A DNA stretch of 64,000 bases from the NCBI GenBank assembly GCA_007922225.1, contig ML679969.1, forward strand, positions 19,920,932-19,984,931, written 5' to 3'. The notes under the pieces are model-generated. The model was not told the DNA's origin, made no database searches, and was given only the letters and a program-made list of their open reading frames with translations. Shown here one piece after another: positions 10,530 to 22,559 of this stretch (position 1 is the stretch's first letter; the number at the start of each line of letters is the position of its first letter). The DNA is from Emydura subglobosa. Taxonomy: Eukaryota > Chordata > Testudines > Chelidae. The position numbers and the translations under genes are program-made.

Positions 10530-13019
10530 AACAGGGCATAGGAAAAGGCTCTCAAAGGGCAGCCTTGCTTCCTCAAACCCCAGTACGAAGGAAAGGGCCC
10601 TTGGTAAACACTGACTTGCATGGCTTTGATGATGCCCACTAATCCACTCTGCTTTCCTTAGCTTCACTGGCTTCAACTGGCAGGTGTGCTCAGATACCTA
10701 GGTGACCTAAAGTGCAGGCACCAATCATTACAAGCACAGGGCAGGATTGCCTGTTGAAGGATGGGCATAAACAATGAACCTCAGAGGAAAGCAGTGTTTG
10801 CTGCGCCCATCATTTCCCTGTTGGGAAATGCAAAGACCCTTTAAAAACAACAATGTTGTTCTGCTTGTTTTTATGAACTATGGGATCTAAAATGTCTGCC
10901 TTTCAGAGAATGCTGGAGGATGCTCTGGAGGATGAGTGTGTGTGGAAACCAGACATCCAAACCTCTCTGTCCTTCTTCCTGCACTACAAAGTGCCTTGTG
11001 TTTAGGAACACCCACTCAATCTCGGTGCCTTAGTTCCCCACCTGTAAAATGACCCTCCTGTTGCCTATCATACCTCTTTCGAGTGTGAGTTCTCTGGAGC
11101 AGGACCTGTTTCAGGCCCTATGGTGCTGGATACTGAACATAAGCTGATCTGGCACCTCCAGGCCCTGAGTGGTAATAACAACCTGGTAAAGGATTAAAGG
11201 GCACAAGCCCGAGTTTTCTTTTTGCTTTGCAGTTCACATTAAAGTTAAAATTCAGAGAAAAAACTATAGATGTCTCTAAGGAACATAAAGGGCCGTTAGA
11301 GGAATATTACACAGGCAGTTTAGTTAGGCATGGTACAGTATGTGACGGACTTCATTCCTTTCTCAAAATATAGACTGCTCTAAGGCATTTTGCTAATTAT
11401 TGGTATGGTTTATTTATTTATTTGTGATGATTATTTACTCAATGCCAACAGTGTGCTGTGTGCTTTACAGAGACACATTTACGATATATTTATATGCCAG
11501 GCTCCAAGATGAAATGTTCAGTTATGTTTTAATGGTTTTTGAGATGGAAAAAAATGTAGGAAGAGTTTTTGTACACTGGGGGAAAATGCTCATTTTTAAC
11601 CCTCACTTAACTAAAACAACAAAGGACTTTCCACAACCTTCGCAGCTACACTTCCTTCTCAGCTGAGCATGGGAAAACTCAGCACCAAAGACATTCTGCA
11701 GAAAGTATGAATGAGTTAGAACAGGATTTAACAAGGAACTAGTCTGGCAATCTTTGGAGCAAATGCTATAATCAAACTTCCCTTAAACTCTGTGTGACTG
11801 TTGTGTGTTTGAGGAAGCAGGAAGCAGCTGCTTGCATTTCTTTAACAGATGCTTTAGTGTTTCTTAAAACAAAGAACAGCCTAGTAGGAAGCCAGCACAC
11901 CCCTCACTGGTAGCTCTCAACCTGTTCTGTACAAGTTTGTCCATTTACTCATATTTTAAAACCATCTTCTGGCTAGACCATTGCAAAATGGATCATCTTT
12001 GCACAATTCCAGGCATTTATAGCCAATAGGAAGCTATGCTGACTCAGGGGACGTTTAGCTGCCCTGTATGAGTTTAAGACCTCATTTAACTATTTAGTTG
12101 CTGAATCAACTTCTGAGGCAAAACACAGAGCTCATGCATCATGGGAGAGTATGAGCCAGGGTCAGGTCAGGAATGATTTCTCATGATCCTGCATTTCAAG
12201 CCAAATTGAACTAGGCCCAGTTGGGGGGGAGGGGTGCACAAGTAGCATAGCTGTGAAAATTTGCAGCAGCAGGGGGCCTCAGGCCCTAGATCATCGGGTA
12301 CCCCCTCATCTCCCCACCCCAGGCATTGGGGCTAATGCAACCTCCCCCCTGCAACCATGCGGGCTGGGGCAGAATGAAGCTCCAGAGTGGGGCCCAGACG
12401 AGAGGTTAGGAATGCAGTGGGTGCTTTAACATGTGCGCAAGTCTGCCCTGCCTGGTGCAGAGCAGCTGTACTAGCAGTGCTGCTCAGAACACAGCCACCG
12501 ATCAGGCTTTAATTCTTCCTTTACCCAAGGCCTCTTGTGCAGCACCCAGCACAGGGGGGCCAACTATTACAGTGCCCAACACAGGGCCCACCTCCCCATT
12601 GGGGACTTCAGGTGGGGAAGGTCAGGGGCAACACAGGAGGCTGGGCAACAAAAGCAGAATTTCCCCCCATCCCAATGAAATACATTTAAAATGATGATAA
12701 ATGGTTTCCCAAGATCTGCCATGTAGTGGTGCCTGCTTCTGGACAATCAAGACACCTCAGGGTGCAGGTACATAAACTCCCTTAGCACCTGAACTCCTGC
12801 TGCCAGAGCTCCCCAAGCACCTCATCCGTCTCTGCCCGGGGGCCTGCTCCCTGCTGCTGGCTGGCCTCTGGCTGTGTGCTGCATACTTCCCAGCTAAGCC
12901 CTCACACCATGTGGAGACAGGCGTCCCCCACCTACCTCATCTGCAGGGCCCAACCCAGGAGGCATGCGCAGAGCACACCTAGCTCCACACCACACTCCTG
13001 GGGCGAGGAGAGGTCTCAA
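10530..13019. other. unassigned non-coding DNA, GC content rising after 12.2 kb
   Basis: No gene or recognised repeat. ORFs at 11400-11666, 12431-12694 and 12876-13196 show no domain features. Confidence 0.45.
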
Positions 13020-13029
13020 CATAGCCTAA

Positions 13030-13190
13030 GCCTGGTGGTTGGGGCACTCATCCAGCGGGTGGGAAACCAGCTTCAGTTCCCCCACGGCCTGATGGGGAGC
13101 AGGATTCGGCCCTGGGTTCCCACCTGCCAGATGGGCCCTATCTGGAGCTCAGCAGTCTCTCTGGCTCCATTACCACGAGTGTGTGATGAC
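13030..13190 (+). repeat. tRNA-derived SINE-like sequence
   Basis: The segment GTGGTTGGGGCACTCATCC followed by GCTTCAGTTCCCC has the spacing and form of RNA polymerase III A and B boxes of a tRNA-derived SINE. The following GGATTCGGCCCTGGGTTCCC reads as a tRNA-like B-box region on the opposite strand, so the unit is fold-back-like. Diverged; borders approximate. Confidence 0.4.
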
Positions 13191-13239
13191 AGCTAGGCAG
13201 AGAGTCCCACCTCAGGCTAGCTCCAGGCTGGGGGGAAGG

Positions 13240-13350
13240 CATGGGTGGACTCCCAGCTCAGATCCCTTCGCCTTACCCGGGCATAGAGGGGACTTGCCCC
13301 CTGCTCTCCCACATCCTGGGGGTGTTCCCTAACCACTGGACTACAGGGCC
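13240..13350 (-). repeat. tRNA-derived SINE-like sequence, antisense
   Basis: On the minus strand the order is GTCCAGTGGTTAGGGAACAC (A-box-like), AGGATGTGGGAG, then GGGCAAGTCCCC (B-box-like), the pattern of the same tRNA-like SINE family seen at 13.03-13.19 and 40.02-40.14 kb. Confidence 0.42.
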
Positions 13351-15040
13351 TGTCGCAGCCACCACCTCTGCCTGTGTGGCATGGAAGGCAGCAGGCGCCT
13401 AAGTTGGTCTCACAAGAAAAGGTGCAGGAGCCTGGCTGTCGGAGCAGGGCCCTGGCTGGAGAGCAAGGTGCCACCCTGCAGCCCCGGCTTACACGCTTGT
13501 TTCTGAATCCCCATTCTGTTATCCTCTCCCGCTAGTGGCTGGGGCAGTTTCCTGCATCACGTGCGGGCCTTGAAGCATCTCCTCCTTTGGCACCAGTCTG
13601 GCCCCCGGCCCCACAGCGGGGGCTGACTTGCCTTACCCAGTGGATGCCAGTGATTCAAGGGGCCTGTAAGAGAGGAGCTGCAGTACTGAGCAGAGCAACA
13701 CCTCTGTCCCTTGGGCCACAGGCCATGGCTCCTAAGTAACACCGCACACCTCCATGGGGTGCTGAACAAACAAAGGGAGCTGGCACCTGGCTCCCGATGC
13801 TCTGTCACAAGCCAGATGCCCAGCATTCTCCAGGCTGTTATGCCCCTTTGCCCCCTTAGTGCAGACAGAGAGGGCAGGGAGGATCGGCCTGTGCCTGTCA
13901 GTGCACCAGTGCGGTACAGCTGGCACAGGCAGCTCTGCATCACTAGGCCAGCTGGCCCACCAGAGCATTAAGGGCAGCAGGGACATTTGGGGTGGGGAGG
14001 GGTCATGGCAACGTGGAGCTTCACTCATCTCCACTGGCATTGGTCCTGAGGCCCTTCCACTAGAGGCATAAGTTAGGGCTGCCCCCGTGGATGGAGGGAA
14101 TCCAAAGCCCAACTGGCTCCCTGCAGTCCCCCCCTCACCTCCCCACACACCCACACTCCATTGGAGTGGACCCAACATGCCTGGAGGGCAGTTTGATTCC
14201 CACATGGAAACATAACTGAGGAGCTGGAGGAAAAGATTCTGCAGCTGCTTTGTGTTCTCCTGGGCTTTCGGGCAGCTCTGATATTGCCTGTCAGGGAGAT
14301 TGGTGGAATCTGAACTGCCAAACTTCCGACGTCATTTACCAAGTGCTGCTTTCCTGCCCTGCCCCCTCATGATGAATGTAGTTATTATGTTTGCACAATC
14401 TTATCCTGCCCCCCAGCAAAACTCAATAGTTTTGTGAATTGGATGTTACTTGGGAAGGCTGGCAAAGCCAAAGGAATAGAGATCACATTTATCTTGCAGG
14501 AAGAATAAGAATTAAGGGTTGCAATAAACACCAAAAAGCAGAGGCATACATCTGGGAAACACCCTCCCCCCTACTGTTTTATCTGCCTTCACCTGCCTGG
14601 TGACAAGACCTGGCAGACATTCACAGCTGTCAGGGGCAGAGCAGATGGGTCTGATCATCTAGGCTGACCAGAGAATTCTGCTCCATGGTTCCTGACTTGT
14701 GGCTGAGTTAAAGTGTCTCTTTCAGGAAGGAAGCCATTAACCAGCATGGCCACCAGGTGACTGACCAGTGATCCAGTCTCAGTCCTCAGCACACTCCTGC
14801 TATCACCCTGCAATCTCGGTGGGCAAACGGGACACCTCACAGCACTTGCCAAAAATGACCTTTCCTGGATCTACACTGTAGCACTCAACAGCCTGGTGAC
14901 CAGATGGGGTTAATTAGTGAGTGCTGATTTGTTAATATTTGTAATGTGCCTGGGAGTCATTCCCAGGGCAAAGGCATCCACAGCCAGTGTCATTACAGGA
15001 GGACCACAGCTGGCAGCAAGCGTCGGTGGCAGCCAGAGGA
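13351..15040. other. unassigned GC-rich DNA
   Basis: Long overlapping ORFs on both strands (for example 13557-13943, 13732-14205 on - and 13711-13971 on +) reflect high GC and few stop codons. None shows a recognisable domain. Confidence 0.45.
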
Positions 15041-15047
15041 CACTGAG

Positions 15048-15345
15048 GTTATGTCTATACTAGGAGCTGCTGGTGTGATTCCCATCTCATGTGCACCCCT
15101 CCCCGTCAGGCTGGCTCAGAGCATGTTAGCAGTGTGGCTGTGGTAGCATGGCAGCAGTGTCAGGGCATAGCTGGGCTGTGTACAAACCCACCTGACCCTC
15201 TATGGGTAGGCACTCAGTATGGCAAAGCCATTCTGCTGCTGCCGATGCTCCCACCGCTACGCTACTATTCAGCCTCACGCTAGCACTCACTGAGCTAGCA
15301 TGACTGTGTGTATGAGCTGGGAATCACAGCCCTAGCTCAGACAGG
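15048..15345. repeat. MITE remnant (GTCTA-CAC type)
   Basis: The segment starts with GGTTATGTCTATACTAGGAG, a diverged form of the ATGTCTACACT terminal motif, and ends around TGAGCTGGGAATCACAGCCC. The end resembles 43355-43405, where a related sequence reads ATGAGGTGGGGAGTCACACC. Both look like decayed copies of one non-autonomous DNA transposon family. Confidence 0.4.
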
Positions 15346-15619
15346 AGACAGAGCCCAGGAACGGGGGCTCGGATTCTGGCAAACATCTACACTCGCAAAC
15401 GTGGTCCGCAAGTGCACAAGCCCCTTTGCTACATATTCCCTGATCATCTGTTACCCCATGACCCAAGTCACCCACCCTTGTCTCTACTCTCAGATCAGCA
15501 GAATTATGCACACAGAGCACCAGAACAGGCAGAAAGAAGCTTGTTCCATCCTGCATACCTTCACGGCTGCATGTAACAGTCCCCCAACAGTGCAGAGATT
15601 GTGTACTGCACAGAATGAT

Positions 15620-15970
15620 GTGCGCACTGGTGCGTGGGTGGGGGTGTGACTGCGCAATAGTGCAGGGATGTGTGCTGGTGTGGGTGAATGGGGGGTGGGG
15701 ATGGGAGTGTTGGGGTGAGAGCTGGGGGGGTGAGTGAGTGTGTATGCATTGGTGTGTGTGGTTGTATGGGCACTGGGATGTGGGTGTATTAGTGGGAGAT
15801 GTACAATAGTGTGGGTTAGTGAGTGTGGGTCTGTATGTTGGAGTGTGACATTAGCGTGGGTGTGGGGGTGAGGGTATGTCTGTTGTGGGTGTGACTGTGC
15901 TGATGCAGGTGCATGGGTGTGGGTTAGGGTGTGACTGTGTTGGTGCAAGTGGTTGTCTCGAAGTATGCGT
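15620..15970. repeat. GT-rich, strongly strand-asymmetric low-complexity tract
   Basis: The + strand is a degenerate series of GTGTGGGTG-like units with many GGG runs, including GTGGGTTAGGGTGTGAC near 15917-15933. The complement encodes an apparent His/Thr/Pro-rich ORF (15490-15948), a by-product of the CAC-rich strand. Confidence 0.8.
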
Positions 15971-16479
15971 GTTTTCCATGTGTGTATTTGGGCCTGTAGG
16001 GAGCTGGGGGTTGGGGGCGATGGTGCTGCCTTGGGGGCTGTGTGTGCTCAGGTCAGCAGAGTGTGCAGTGGTGTACTGACGGGGGAGGAGGGCAGGCCCC
16101 CTGGCACTGGCCTGGGGGAAGCTCAGGCCGGGCCCTCCACTATGTGCCAGAGGCAGGGGGTTGCAGAAGGCTGTGTGGGGTCTCTGGATGGAGCCCAGGG
16201 GCAGGCGGGGGGTGGGAAGCTGTAGGTGACCAGGAGGAGGAACTTCCCCCCTGCTACCCTGTGGTGTGGGGTGAGGCCTCCCCCGACCAGTAGGGGGAGC
16301 CGGCACCAGACTGATTGCACTGCAGGGAGAGGTGGGTGCCGCACAGGGGTAAGTGTGAGGCGTGGGGCGGCAGTGAAGCCTGGTCAGAATTCCAGACTCC
16401 ACCACCACCATGAGCGCCAGAAAGTCCTCAGGGTGCAGGAGGAGGAAAGTGGCGTGTCTCCCCTTCCACACCACAAGTA

Positions 16480-16740
16480 CAGACCCCCCCCCCCCAAGGG
16501 CAGCTGGGAGGCGACAAGCATTGGCCCCCGGGCGCCGGAGACCCGTGGAACGCCATTGAGAGTGCGGCCCGCAGGGGGCTCTAGAGTTTTGTCAACTCTC
16601 AGGGCCTTTTTCCTCTGGGTCCCACTCTGGCGCGCTGGGCCTGGGCCGTGGGAAGCAGCACAAGGAGAGCTGGGCTGTTCCCATCCGTGCAGCTGGGAGA
16701 AGCCGTGGCCCTCGAGCCTGCTGCCTGTTCTGTGTCCCTG
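16480..16740. promoter_or_regulatory. small CpG-dense patch
   Basis: About 15 CpG dinucleotides occur in roughly 250 bases, for example in CCCGGGCGCCGGAGACCCGT, GTGCGGCCCGC and TGGCGCGCTGG, while the surrounding GC-rich sequence has few. This could be a small CpG island or promoter, or just a young GC-rich insertion. Both strands carry long open frames here (15851-16474 on -, 16226-16786 on +), with no recognised domain. Confidence 0.3.
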
Positions 16741-16799
16741 GCCCAGGGTGAGAGGAGCAAGTCCCGCGTCACTGCTGCTGCTCTGAATAGCTTTAGCTG

Positions 16800-17960
16800 G
16801 AGGCTGCGCTGAGTCCCTCAGGAGTCAGAGTCTGGGAAAGGCTGCTGGGAAAGTAACACAGCCCAGGGAGAGCAGAGAAGGGCAGGACCCCGCAGAGGAG
16901 ATGCTTTAACTCTTCTAGTGCTGGCAGCAGAGACTGGCAGAGTGCAGAACTCGCCCCGTGGGCCCAGGCCAGCCACATACATGCAGGGACTGGGTCACAG
17001 ACAGTGAGACACAAGTGGTGCTGTCAGGCCAGGCAAAAGCACCCTCCCCTCCCCCCCCCAGTGCTGGGTTCACTGAAATCCCTGCTCACAGCAAGCGAGC
17101 TAAGCTGGTGCAGAGCCTGTGTGGAAACGTGTCTCTTGAATGAACCCAGCCCACGCCCCACGGCCTCCCCATGGCCCGCAAGGTGACGAGGGTGGAGCAG
17201 TTTGTGGGGGGGCACAGTGGCGGGTATTGGTGCTGCAAGTGCTGGCTGTTGGCGTGTGGGTGAGTCTCCAGGGGGCAGAGGGACCAAGGGCTCAAGTAAA
17301 GCAACCACAGGACACCAGCTTGAGGCACAGCGAGGCTGAGGAGGACGGGGCTGGGGGGGCTTAGGGGCGTACACAGCAGAGGGGTCCCTGCGCAACAGGG
17401 CCTGCCACTGTCCCAGCCTCAGAGCACAGACCCAGAGGCCTGGCATGTATCTTGCCTGAACAGCCAGACCCACAGAGGTGTTCTGGCCCCTCTGCCTGTG
17501 CTGGGACAAAGGGGCAGGTGGGTACCACAAGCACACAGCTCCATGCCCAGCCTCTGCGCTACCTTCACAGCTATCCCAGATGCAGGGGCAATCCTGGGGC
17601 CCAGAGCCAGGGGTGCAGATCAGAGCTAGGGGGCATGACTCAGGCAGGGCTTCACCCCTGCAGAGCTCCCGAGAGGTATGAGGGCTGCCTTAGCAGAACC
17701 TGGAGCAGCACAGTGCCCAGCGCACATGCCGGAGGCGGCACAGCCAACCTGGCCTCTGTTCCTTCCCAGACCTGTACCGATGGCACAAACGAGTGATGCA
17801 GGTCACTGCTGGCTAAAATCACCCCCGAACCCCAGCAATGCAGGGCATCTAAAATCGCGCTTCTCCCAGCCAAGCACGCAAAATCTCTACCTAGCCCCTG
17901 CACAGTATGATGAGTGAAATCACCACTGAACCCAGTACTCCCACACACTTCTCATGTGAC
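16800..17960. other. unassigned GC-rich DNA
   Basis: No gene, RNA or repeat recognised. Multiple overlapping ORFs are expected from composition. Confidence 0.45.
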
Positions 17961-17968
17961 GTCAGGCT

Positions 17969-18144
17969 AGGGTTTCTCAAACTGAGGGTTGCGAGGTTAT
18001 TATGGGGCGATCACGAGCTGCCAGCCCCCAGGCATGTCAGTAAGGGTGGCATAGCATGGGGGGGTCATCATTCTTGAGGGGGGTCATTATAGCCTGAAAT
18101 ATTTTCAGAGAGGGTTCCATCAAAAAAGGTTTGAGAACCCCTGC
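17969..18144. mobile_element. hAT-like MITE
   Basis: The left end AGGGTTTCTCAAACTG and the right end, reverse complemented GCAGGGGTTCTCAAACC, form imperfect terminal inverted repeats of the CAG..GGTTCTCAAAC type known from vertebrate hAT-Charlie elements. Eight-base flanks GTCAGGCT (17961-17968) and GTTAGGCA (18145-18152) match at six positions, fitting the 8-bp duplication of hAT elements. At 176 bp it is non-autonomous. Confidence 0.65.
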
Positions 18145-18152
18145 GTTAGGCA

Positions 18153-19399
18153 GTTGCTGAATCCCTCATTTAAGTCACATGACAAAAGCCATTTACCTTC
18201 AGCTTAACAGTTGTTCTGCAAAGAGAATTATTTAGGCAGCCAAGGAAGAAGTTGGGGCTGTAAGTCAGGCCCTGCTGGTTCTCCGGCCTGCGCTCATGCC
18301 TCTTGTCTAATCTATCCACCGTAAGGAAAAACACTGCTGCACATACTGGTATGCAGTTTTTCAGCACTTGTAACTTGGTCTCAATCATCCTTCTCCCAGC
18401 CAAGCTATCCTCAGCTCCCCAGGGAAGCTGTTTCCATGTCAGATCCCAACTCTCAAATCTCAACTTGTTCTAATAAACAGCGCAAGAGTCTTTCTAAATG
18501 GAGAAAGTGCATTTTTTTTCACCCTCTTCTCATTCAGATAAAAGAAGGATTTTGCTAAAGTTAAAAAAAAATCACCTGGGAAATTCCAGCCTAAAGGATG
18601 AGTGTTTAGGAAAGTAATGAGCTATGAAAGTAAGGACTAATCTTGTTGAAATGAGGTTCAAAGGCAGGGATTGAGGTTTCAAATCTGGAATTGCCAGAAT
18701 TAAGGATGCCTATGAAACTTTAACATTGCCCCAACGTGCACACTTTAATTCTGGTCTATCCTAAAAACTGAATGCTGGACTTTTGTGAGCTCAGAGGGGC
18801 CCATAAATAGTTATGAACATTAAAGATGTCAACCGTTGTACTGATGATAGTGATCATCAAGGGTTTAAGATTGGTCACAGTCAGTTCTAATGTTTATCCT
18901 TTTTACTCCATTCTAGCATTAAAACTAAAGCAAGTGGGTTAGTGAAAAATAAAGTCAAAGGATTGACGGCTTTAGAACAGAGGAGTGAGAGGGTGACCTT
19001 AGTTTATGAAAATAATGACGCCTGTTTGTGTCAAGCTGAGTATGGTCCTGCTCATTAACTTCACATTTCAATTAAGTGGAACTCTGTGAATGGCCCTTTA
19101 AACACAGGGGTCACTGGAGCAGGGCCTCTGACTCCAGACTGGGGCTATGTTCTGTATCCAGCAGTTGTGGAGTTTACCGAAATTGGCCTTTGCAGACACT
19201 GATACAGAGCGTCTGTGATGTTTGGAAAGAGCACTGACTGAATTCAAACCCCACACATGGCTCTGGGAGAGGGGAGCTGAAACCTAAGTGGGTTCATCAA
19301 CGAGGCACTGTGGAACAGAGTGACTGATCTGCTAGCTGTGAAGGTGCAGAGAAGAGACACAGGCATTATTCAAGGGCTGGAGGAAAACATATTACAGTG
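18153..19399. other. unassigned non-coding DNA
   Basis: No gene or clear repeat recognised; the single ORF at 18170-18463 on the minus strand has no recognised domain. Confidence 0.45.
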
Positions 19400-20570
19400 A
19401 GAATCATAGAATATTAGGGTTGGAATGAACTTCAGGAGGTCATTTAATCCAACCCCACGCTCAAAGCATTACCAACTCTAAATCATCCCAGCCAGGGCTT
19501 TGTCAAACCAGGCCTTAAAAACCTCTAAGGATGGAGATTCCATCACCTCCCTAGGTAAACCATTCCAGTGCTTCACCACCCTTCTAGTGAAAAAGTTTTT
19601 CCTAATGTCCAAACCTAGATCTCTCCCTCTGCAACTTGAGACCATTGCGCCTTGTTCTGTCATCTACCATCACAGAGAACAGTCTAGCTCCATCCTCCCT
19701 GGAACCCCCCTTCAGGTAGTTGAAGGCCGCTATCACTCCTCTCTTCTGCAGACTAATCAGCTCAGCTCCCTTAGCCTCTCCTCATAAGTCATGTGCCCCA
19801 GCTCCTAATCATTTCTGTTGCCCTCCTCTGGACTCTCTCCAGTTTATCCACATCCTTTCTATAGTGGGGGGCCCAAAACTGGACACAGTACTCCAGATCA
19901 GGCCTCACCAATGCCGAATAGAGGGGAATAATCACTTCCCTTGATCTGCTGGCAATGCTCCTACTAATGCAGCCCAACATGCCGTTAGCCTTCTTGGCAA
20001 CCAGGGCACGCTACTGACTCATATCCAGCTTCCTGTCCACTGTAACCCCAGGTGCTTTTCTGCAGACATGCTGCCTAGCCAGTCAGTCCCCAGTCTGTAG
20101 CAGTGCATGGGATTCTTCTGTCCTAAGTGCAGGACTCTGCACTTGTCCTTGTAGACCCTCATGACATTTCTTTTGACCCAATCTTCCAATTTGTCTATGT
20201 CACACTGTATCCTAGCCCTACCCTCCAGGCTATTTACCACTCCCCGCAGCTTACTGTCATCTGCAAACTTGCTGAGGGTGCAATCCACCCCATCCTCCAG
20301 ATGGTTAATGAAGATGTTGAACAAAACCAGCCCCAGCACCGACCCCTGGGGCACTCCGCTTGTTACTGGCTGCCAACTAGAGATCAAGCTGTTAATCACT
20401 AACTATTGAGCCTGATGATCTAGCCAGCTTTCTATCCACCTTATAGTCTATTTATCCAACCCATACTTCTTTAACTTGCTATAAGAATACTGTGGGAGAC
20501 CATATCAAAAGCTTTGCTAAAGTCAAGGTATGTCACATCCACCACTTTCCCCACATCCATATACAAATCA
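19400..20570 (-). mobile_element. CR1 LINE fragment, about 1.2 kb
   Basis: The 3' end of the element is at 19400 (AATCATAGAATATTAGGG on +) and it extends into the reverse transcriptase region to about 20570. On the minus strand, pieces of ORF2 are legible: SGVPQGSVLGLVLFNIFIN and FADDSKL (the second RT active-site motif), then DWVKRNVMRVYKDKCRVLHL. Stops and frameshifts separate the pieces at 20019-20399, 19789-19980 and 19478-19663. The 5' end is truncated inside the RT domain. Confidence 0.93.
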
Positions 20571-21299
20571 TTTAATGAATTAATTTGCATATTTTGAGTA
20601 ATTTGCACCTAACCACACTCTTTAGCTTAAGAACAAATGTTGGTTATGTGCTGGGGAAAGTCCTTGGCTTGTATGATCAGCTGTAAGGGGGAGAGAGTGA
20701 GAGAACATCCACCTGGCATGACATTTTCAAATGTGCCTAAGGGCTAGATTTTCAAAGGTATGTAGATGCCTGAAGATGCAGATAGATATCCAGTGGAATC
20801 GTCCAAAGCGACTTGGCACCTAATACCCATCAATGGAAATGCTCCCTTCTAATTAGGAATATCACTGTACGCATCGCCAGTGTCCCCAATCGGGGAAGCG
20901 GGAGCAAATTCAGCAGGGAAGCCAGAAGTTTGCTGATATACGACAGGCTGAGATCCTGATTGATATTTATTAGGAATGCAGTACAATAAACCATATGCAC
21001 AGGGGAAATAATTCTTGGCCAGAGCCACTGGCTATCCATTCTCTGGCCTGCTAATCACTTTATAAACAGCAAAGTTTAGCCCCGTTCGCTAAGCTTCTGT
21101 ATCTGCTTAGCCAGAGAGGTGTGTGGCTGACCCAGCCATTGCTTGCTGTAGGAAATGTGAGTTTTCAGCTTCCATTGTACCACACTTTCTTTTCCACTTG
21201 CTTTGAATTTTCTGTTTTCCTTGGGGCTGAAATTTTCCACATTGGTCTCTGCTTAAAGGTGCTTGATATTTTTTTAAAATTAGTTGAGGCCTTTTTTAA
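20571..21299. other. unassigned non-coding DNA
   Basis: Nothing recognised, apart from AT-rich sequence just before the truncated LTR at 21.3 kb. Confidence 0.4.
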
Positions 21300-22001
21300 T
21301 TAATTATTCACTCGAAAGAAAATACTACAGAAAGATAGATTTTAAGTGACTGCAGGTAATGAGGCATAAAAATCATAATTGGTTACAAGAAATAAAAGGT
21401 AAAACACATCTAATACCCAACTGAACAAGCTAAATGAATTCAAAGCAAATGTTTCTCTCTCATCACATTCTAGCAGTCTTACTGGCTGGAATCCTTTCAG
21501 CCAGGACCACTCCCCCCAGTTCAGTATTGAGTTCCTAGATATGAAAGGAAAAATCTTTTGGGGCCTCTGCTTTGGGGCTTCTTGCTTATAGTTATTTTCC
21601 CTTTGAAGATCATCTCCACCTGAGGTTCAGGAGACAGAAAGTCTGGGAAGATGAGAACTTCCAGCTGCTTCTTTGCTAAGATATAAATTTCTTGCTCACA
21701 CCTTTTTTCCTGCCAAAGGATAGCTGCTTAATGAAGTCCATTTCATTTTTTGAGCCCAAGCTGAGGCAGCAGTTTGTGTTGTGTCTTAGAAAAACTGGTG
21801 CCTACTTTTCTAAACTTGGAATATGACTCAGTAACGTTATACAGTAGAATCTTATAACTTTACATGCAATGTTGCAACACATATTTTACCAAGACAATAA
21901 TGATTCATAATGAACATTATGAATTTTCAAATGGTATACTTTGTACAAAAATCTATTAAAGTTTTGTAAAAAGGATAAACATAGGGATACAGTGTGTCAC
22001 A
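21300..22001 (-). mobile_element. partial LTR, TGTGACA/TGTCACA family
   Basis: The + strand has the same ordered landmarks as the LTR at 3158-6816: GATTTTAAGTGACTGCAGGT with GAGGCATAAAAATCA, then TTGGTTACAAGAAATAAAAGG, CAGCCAGGACCACTCC, CTTGCTCACACC, ACAGTAGAATCTTATAACTT, and the end GTGTGTCACA at 22001. About 300-400 bases of the other end are missing. No target duplication is visible because one side is truncated. Confidence 0.7.
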
Positions 22002-22312
22002 GTCAGTTTGTGTGTGTACAGTGAAATAGACATTTACTGCCATAAATCTAACCCTTCCAAGCCTCTTCCAAGCCAAGCCATTTGCTCTAATACGGCACAT
22101 AGAAGAAGAAATTAGGCATTCAGCCCCTGAAAATACTGAGGGAAAGTTTATACCCATGTTAACTATATTACCATTTATTACCACTTATAAATGTGACTTC
22201 TGAAGGTGCTAAAAGCAGTGTGGTCATGCAACATTTACTTAGTAGAAGACAATGGCAACAGAAAGGCCTTCTTCCCACCCTCCAGACTTGTCTTCCTACT
22301 GTCCAGACTCCA

Positions 22313-22556
22313 GGGCTTGTCTACACATACAGCCCTGCAGCACGTCTGGTGAAGACGCTCTATGCCGATGGAAGAGCTCTGTCATATCAGCATAATAAAA
22401 TCACCTCCATGAGCAGCAGTAGCTATGTTGATGGGAGAAGCTCTCCCACTGACGCAATGCTTATAGCGATGTAATGTATGTTGCTCGGTGGGTGGTTTAT
22501 TCATTCCCCTGAGTGACATAAGTTCTGCCAACATAAGCTGTAATGTAGAAATAGCC
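22313..22556. mobile_element. MITE, PIF/Harbinger-like ends
   Basis: The left end is GGGCTTGTCTACACAT and the right end, reverse complemented, is GGCTATTTCTACATT. The right flank is TAA (22557-22559). At 244 bp it has no coding capacity. Internal text such as GACGCTCTATGCCGATGGAA resembles that of the MITE at 58597-58875 (CCCATCAATATAGAGCATC, reverse complemented), so both may be one family. Confidence 0.6.
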
Positions 22557-22559
22557 TAA

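Noticed and set aside
15917..15933. telomere-like GGGTTAGGG
   Set aside because: A single short match in a GT-rich tract, not an interstitial telomere array.
15490..15948. 152-codon His/Thr/Pro-rich minus-strand ORF
   Set aside because: It is the CAC-rich complement of a GT-rich degenerate repeat; composition alone explains the open frame.
16226..16786. 186-codon + ORF facing a 207-codon - ORF (15851-16474)
   Set aside because: GC-rich DNA with few stops in several frames; no domain, no start context or splice evidence.
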